A stretch of 8,055 nucleotides of DNA from an uncultured Anaerococcus sp. GTDB taxonomy: Bacteria; Bacillota; Clostridia; Tissierellales; Peptoniphilaceae. Made by a program: the position numbers and the translations under genes. Each line of letters begins with the position of its first letter. Position 1 is the first letter of the stretch. The DNA lies in the NCBI GenBank assembly GCA_902465755.1, contig CABQOK010000051.1, positions 1 through 8,055 on the forward strand, written 5' to 3'. Below are positions 5,318 to 8,055 of this stretch, one piece after another. The notes below the pieces were generated by a model, which saw only the letters and a list, made by a program, of their open reading frames with translations, had not been told where the DNA came from and did no database searches.

Positions 5318-6325
5318 ATGTATGATGAAAATGAAAGAATAGTTGGAAGCAACGAACAAATAGAGGATTTACAGTCAGAAAGTAGTATTAGACCAAGATG
5401 GTTGAAAGATTATATCGGTCAGGATAAGGTTAAAGAAAAACTAGATATTTTCATAAAATCATCTCTGTCAAGGAATGAACCCCTAGACCATGTACTATTA
5501 CAAGGACCTCCAGGCTTAGGTAAGACAACACTTTCTACGATAATTGCTAATGAATTGGGAGTTAATTTAAGAGTAACAAGTGGTCCTGCTATCGAAAGAC
5601 CTTCAGATCTAGCAAGTATTCTTACAAATTTGGGCGAGGGAGATGTCCTTTTTATAGATGAAATTCATAGGATCAATAGATCTGTTGAAGAAATATTATA
5701 TTCAGCTATGGAAGACTTTGTTTTAGATATAATCGTTGGAAAAGGACCAAATGCTCAATCTATTAGGATTGACCTCGCTAAATTCACCTTAATAGGCGCT
5801 ACAACTAGAGCTGGAATGCTTTCAGCGCCATTAAGAGATAGGTTTGGAGTCCTTTTAGCCCTTAATCTGTATGACACAAAAGATTTAACTACAATAGTTC
5901 AAAGATCAGCTCAAATCCTCGATATTCCAATAGATGATAAGGGAGCATTAGAGATTGCTAGAAGATCTAGGGGTACACCAAGGATAGCCAATAGACTTTT
6001 AAAAAGAGTAAGAGATTTTGCTATAGTAAAGGCCGATGAAAAAATTGATTTCGAAACAAGTAAAAGAGGTCTAGAGCTTTTAGAAATTGATCCTATGGGC
6101 CTTGATACTATGGATAAGAAAATAATATTGACGATGTATGATAATTTTGGCGGAGGTCCAGTTGGAGTAGATACTATTGCTGCATCTACTGGGATAGAAA
6201 ACGTCACAATTGAAGATGTATACGAACCATATTTGTTGCAGATCGGCTTTATTTCAAGAACTCCAAGAGGAAGGGTCTTAACAAGAAAAGCCTACGAGCA
6301 TTATGGACTTAAAATAGAGGAGTAA
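5318..6325 (+). CDS. ruvB: Holliday junction branch migration DNA helicase RuvB
   Basis: RuvB is the hexameric AAA+ ATPase that pulls DNA through the RuvA-bound junction. The 335 residues are the usual length. Visible motifs in order are the N-terminal [18 protein letters not shown] (25-42), Walker A GPPGLGKT (63-70), Walker B LFIDEIH (111-117), sensor 1 GATTRAG (160-166), the PLRDRFG segment (171-177) carrying the arginine-finger region, and sensor 2 in [18 protein letters not shown] (218-235). A C-terminal winged helix runs from about 265, with [15 protein letters not shown] (278-292) and SRTPRGR (313-319). No key residue is missing. The ATG follows AGGTGA (5308-5313), which overlaps the ruvA stop; the 8-nt spacing keeps it in the ruv operon. 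The first 24 residues are variable and acidic, as is common in this family. Confidence 0.98.
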   Translation: MYDENERIVGSNEQIEDLQSESSIRPRWLKDYIGQDKVKEKLDIFIKSSLSRNEPLDHVLLQGPPGLGKTTLSTIIANELGVNLRVTSGPAIERPSDLASILTNLGEGDVLFIDEIHRINRSVEEILYSAMEDFVLDIIVGKGPNAQSIRIDLAKFTLIGATTRAGMLSAPLRDRFGVLLALNLYDTKDLTTIVQRSAQILDIPIDDKGALEIARRSRGTPRIANRLLKRVRDFAIVKADEKIDFETSKRGLELLEIDPMGLDTMDKKIILTMYDNFGGGPVGVDTIAASTGIENVTIEDVYEPYLLQIGFISRTPRGRVLTRKAYEHYGLKIEE

Positions 6326-6326
6326 G

Positions 6327-8055
<1,729 letters not shown>

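Overview
The window is an AT-rich stretch (about one-third G+C by eye) of a low-GC Firmicute chromosome. Arg is mostly AGA, ATA is frequent for Ile, and genes are packed head to tail on the + strand. A RuvC resolvase gene together with a ruvC-ruvA-ruvB-queA-tgt order fits an anaerobic Clostridia/Tissierellia-type bacterium (perhaps the Anaerococcus/Peptoniphilus group) better than Bacilli, which normally use RecU instead of RuvC. The genus is a guess from style, not from a search.

Region 1 (1-1048) is the 3' part of a gene that is open to the left edge. It encodes a beta-rich protein of unknown function, perhaps of the RsiV/PdaC (DUF3298-like) extracytoplasmic type.

Region 2 (1050-3305) is a tight four-gene cluster: rdgB (XTP/dITP pyrophosphatase), a YfcE/MJ0936-type metallophosphoesterase overlapping it by 4 nt, a small three-helix membrane protein with a lysine-rich tail, and an HAD-IB phosphatase starting 1 nt after it. 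A candidate sigma-A promoter lies just before rdgB. The cluster ends in a 179-bp AT-rich gap holding a long imperfect hairpin followed by five T's, then a candidate promoter for the next gene.

Region 3 (3485-4198) is a single unrecognised gene for a tyrosine-rich, charged 237-residue protein. Its stop codon is built into a compact intrinsic terminator hairpin.

Region 4 (4228-8055) is the Holliday-junction resolution operon ruvC-ruvA-ruvB, followed without a gap by the queuosine genes queA and tgt (tgt runs off the right edge). RuvA and RuvB form the branch-migration motor, and RuvC cuts the junction. Tgt inserts preQ1 into tRNA position 34, and QueA converts it to epoxyqueuosine. The terminator lies only a few bases before the ruvC ribosome-binding site, so transcription of this operon must read through it or start inside the preceding gene.

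There are no tRNAs, rRNAs, CRISPR arrays, insertion sequences or phage genes that I can see. Most of the window is well-conserved housekeeping. The parts worth a second look are the orphan gene at 3485-4198, the terminator/ruvC junction, the hairpin at 3342-3413 and the truncated first gene.
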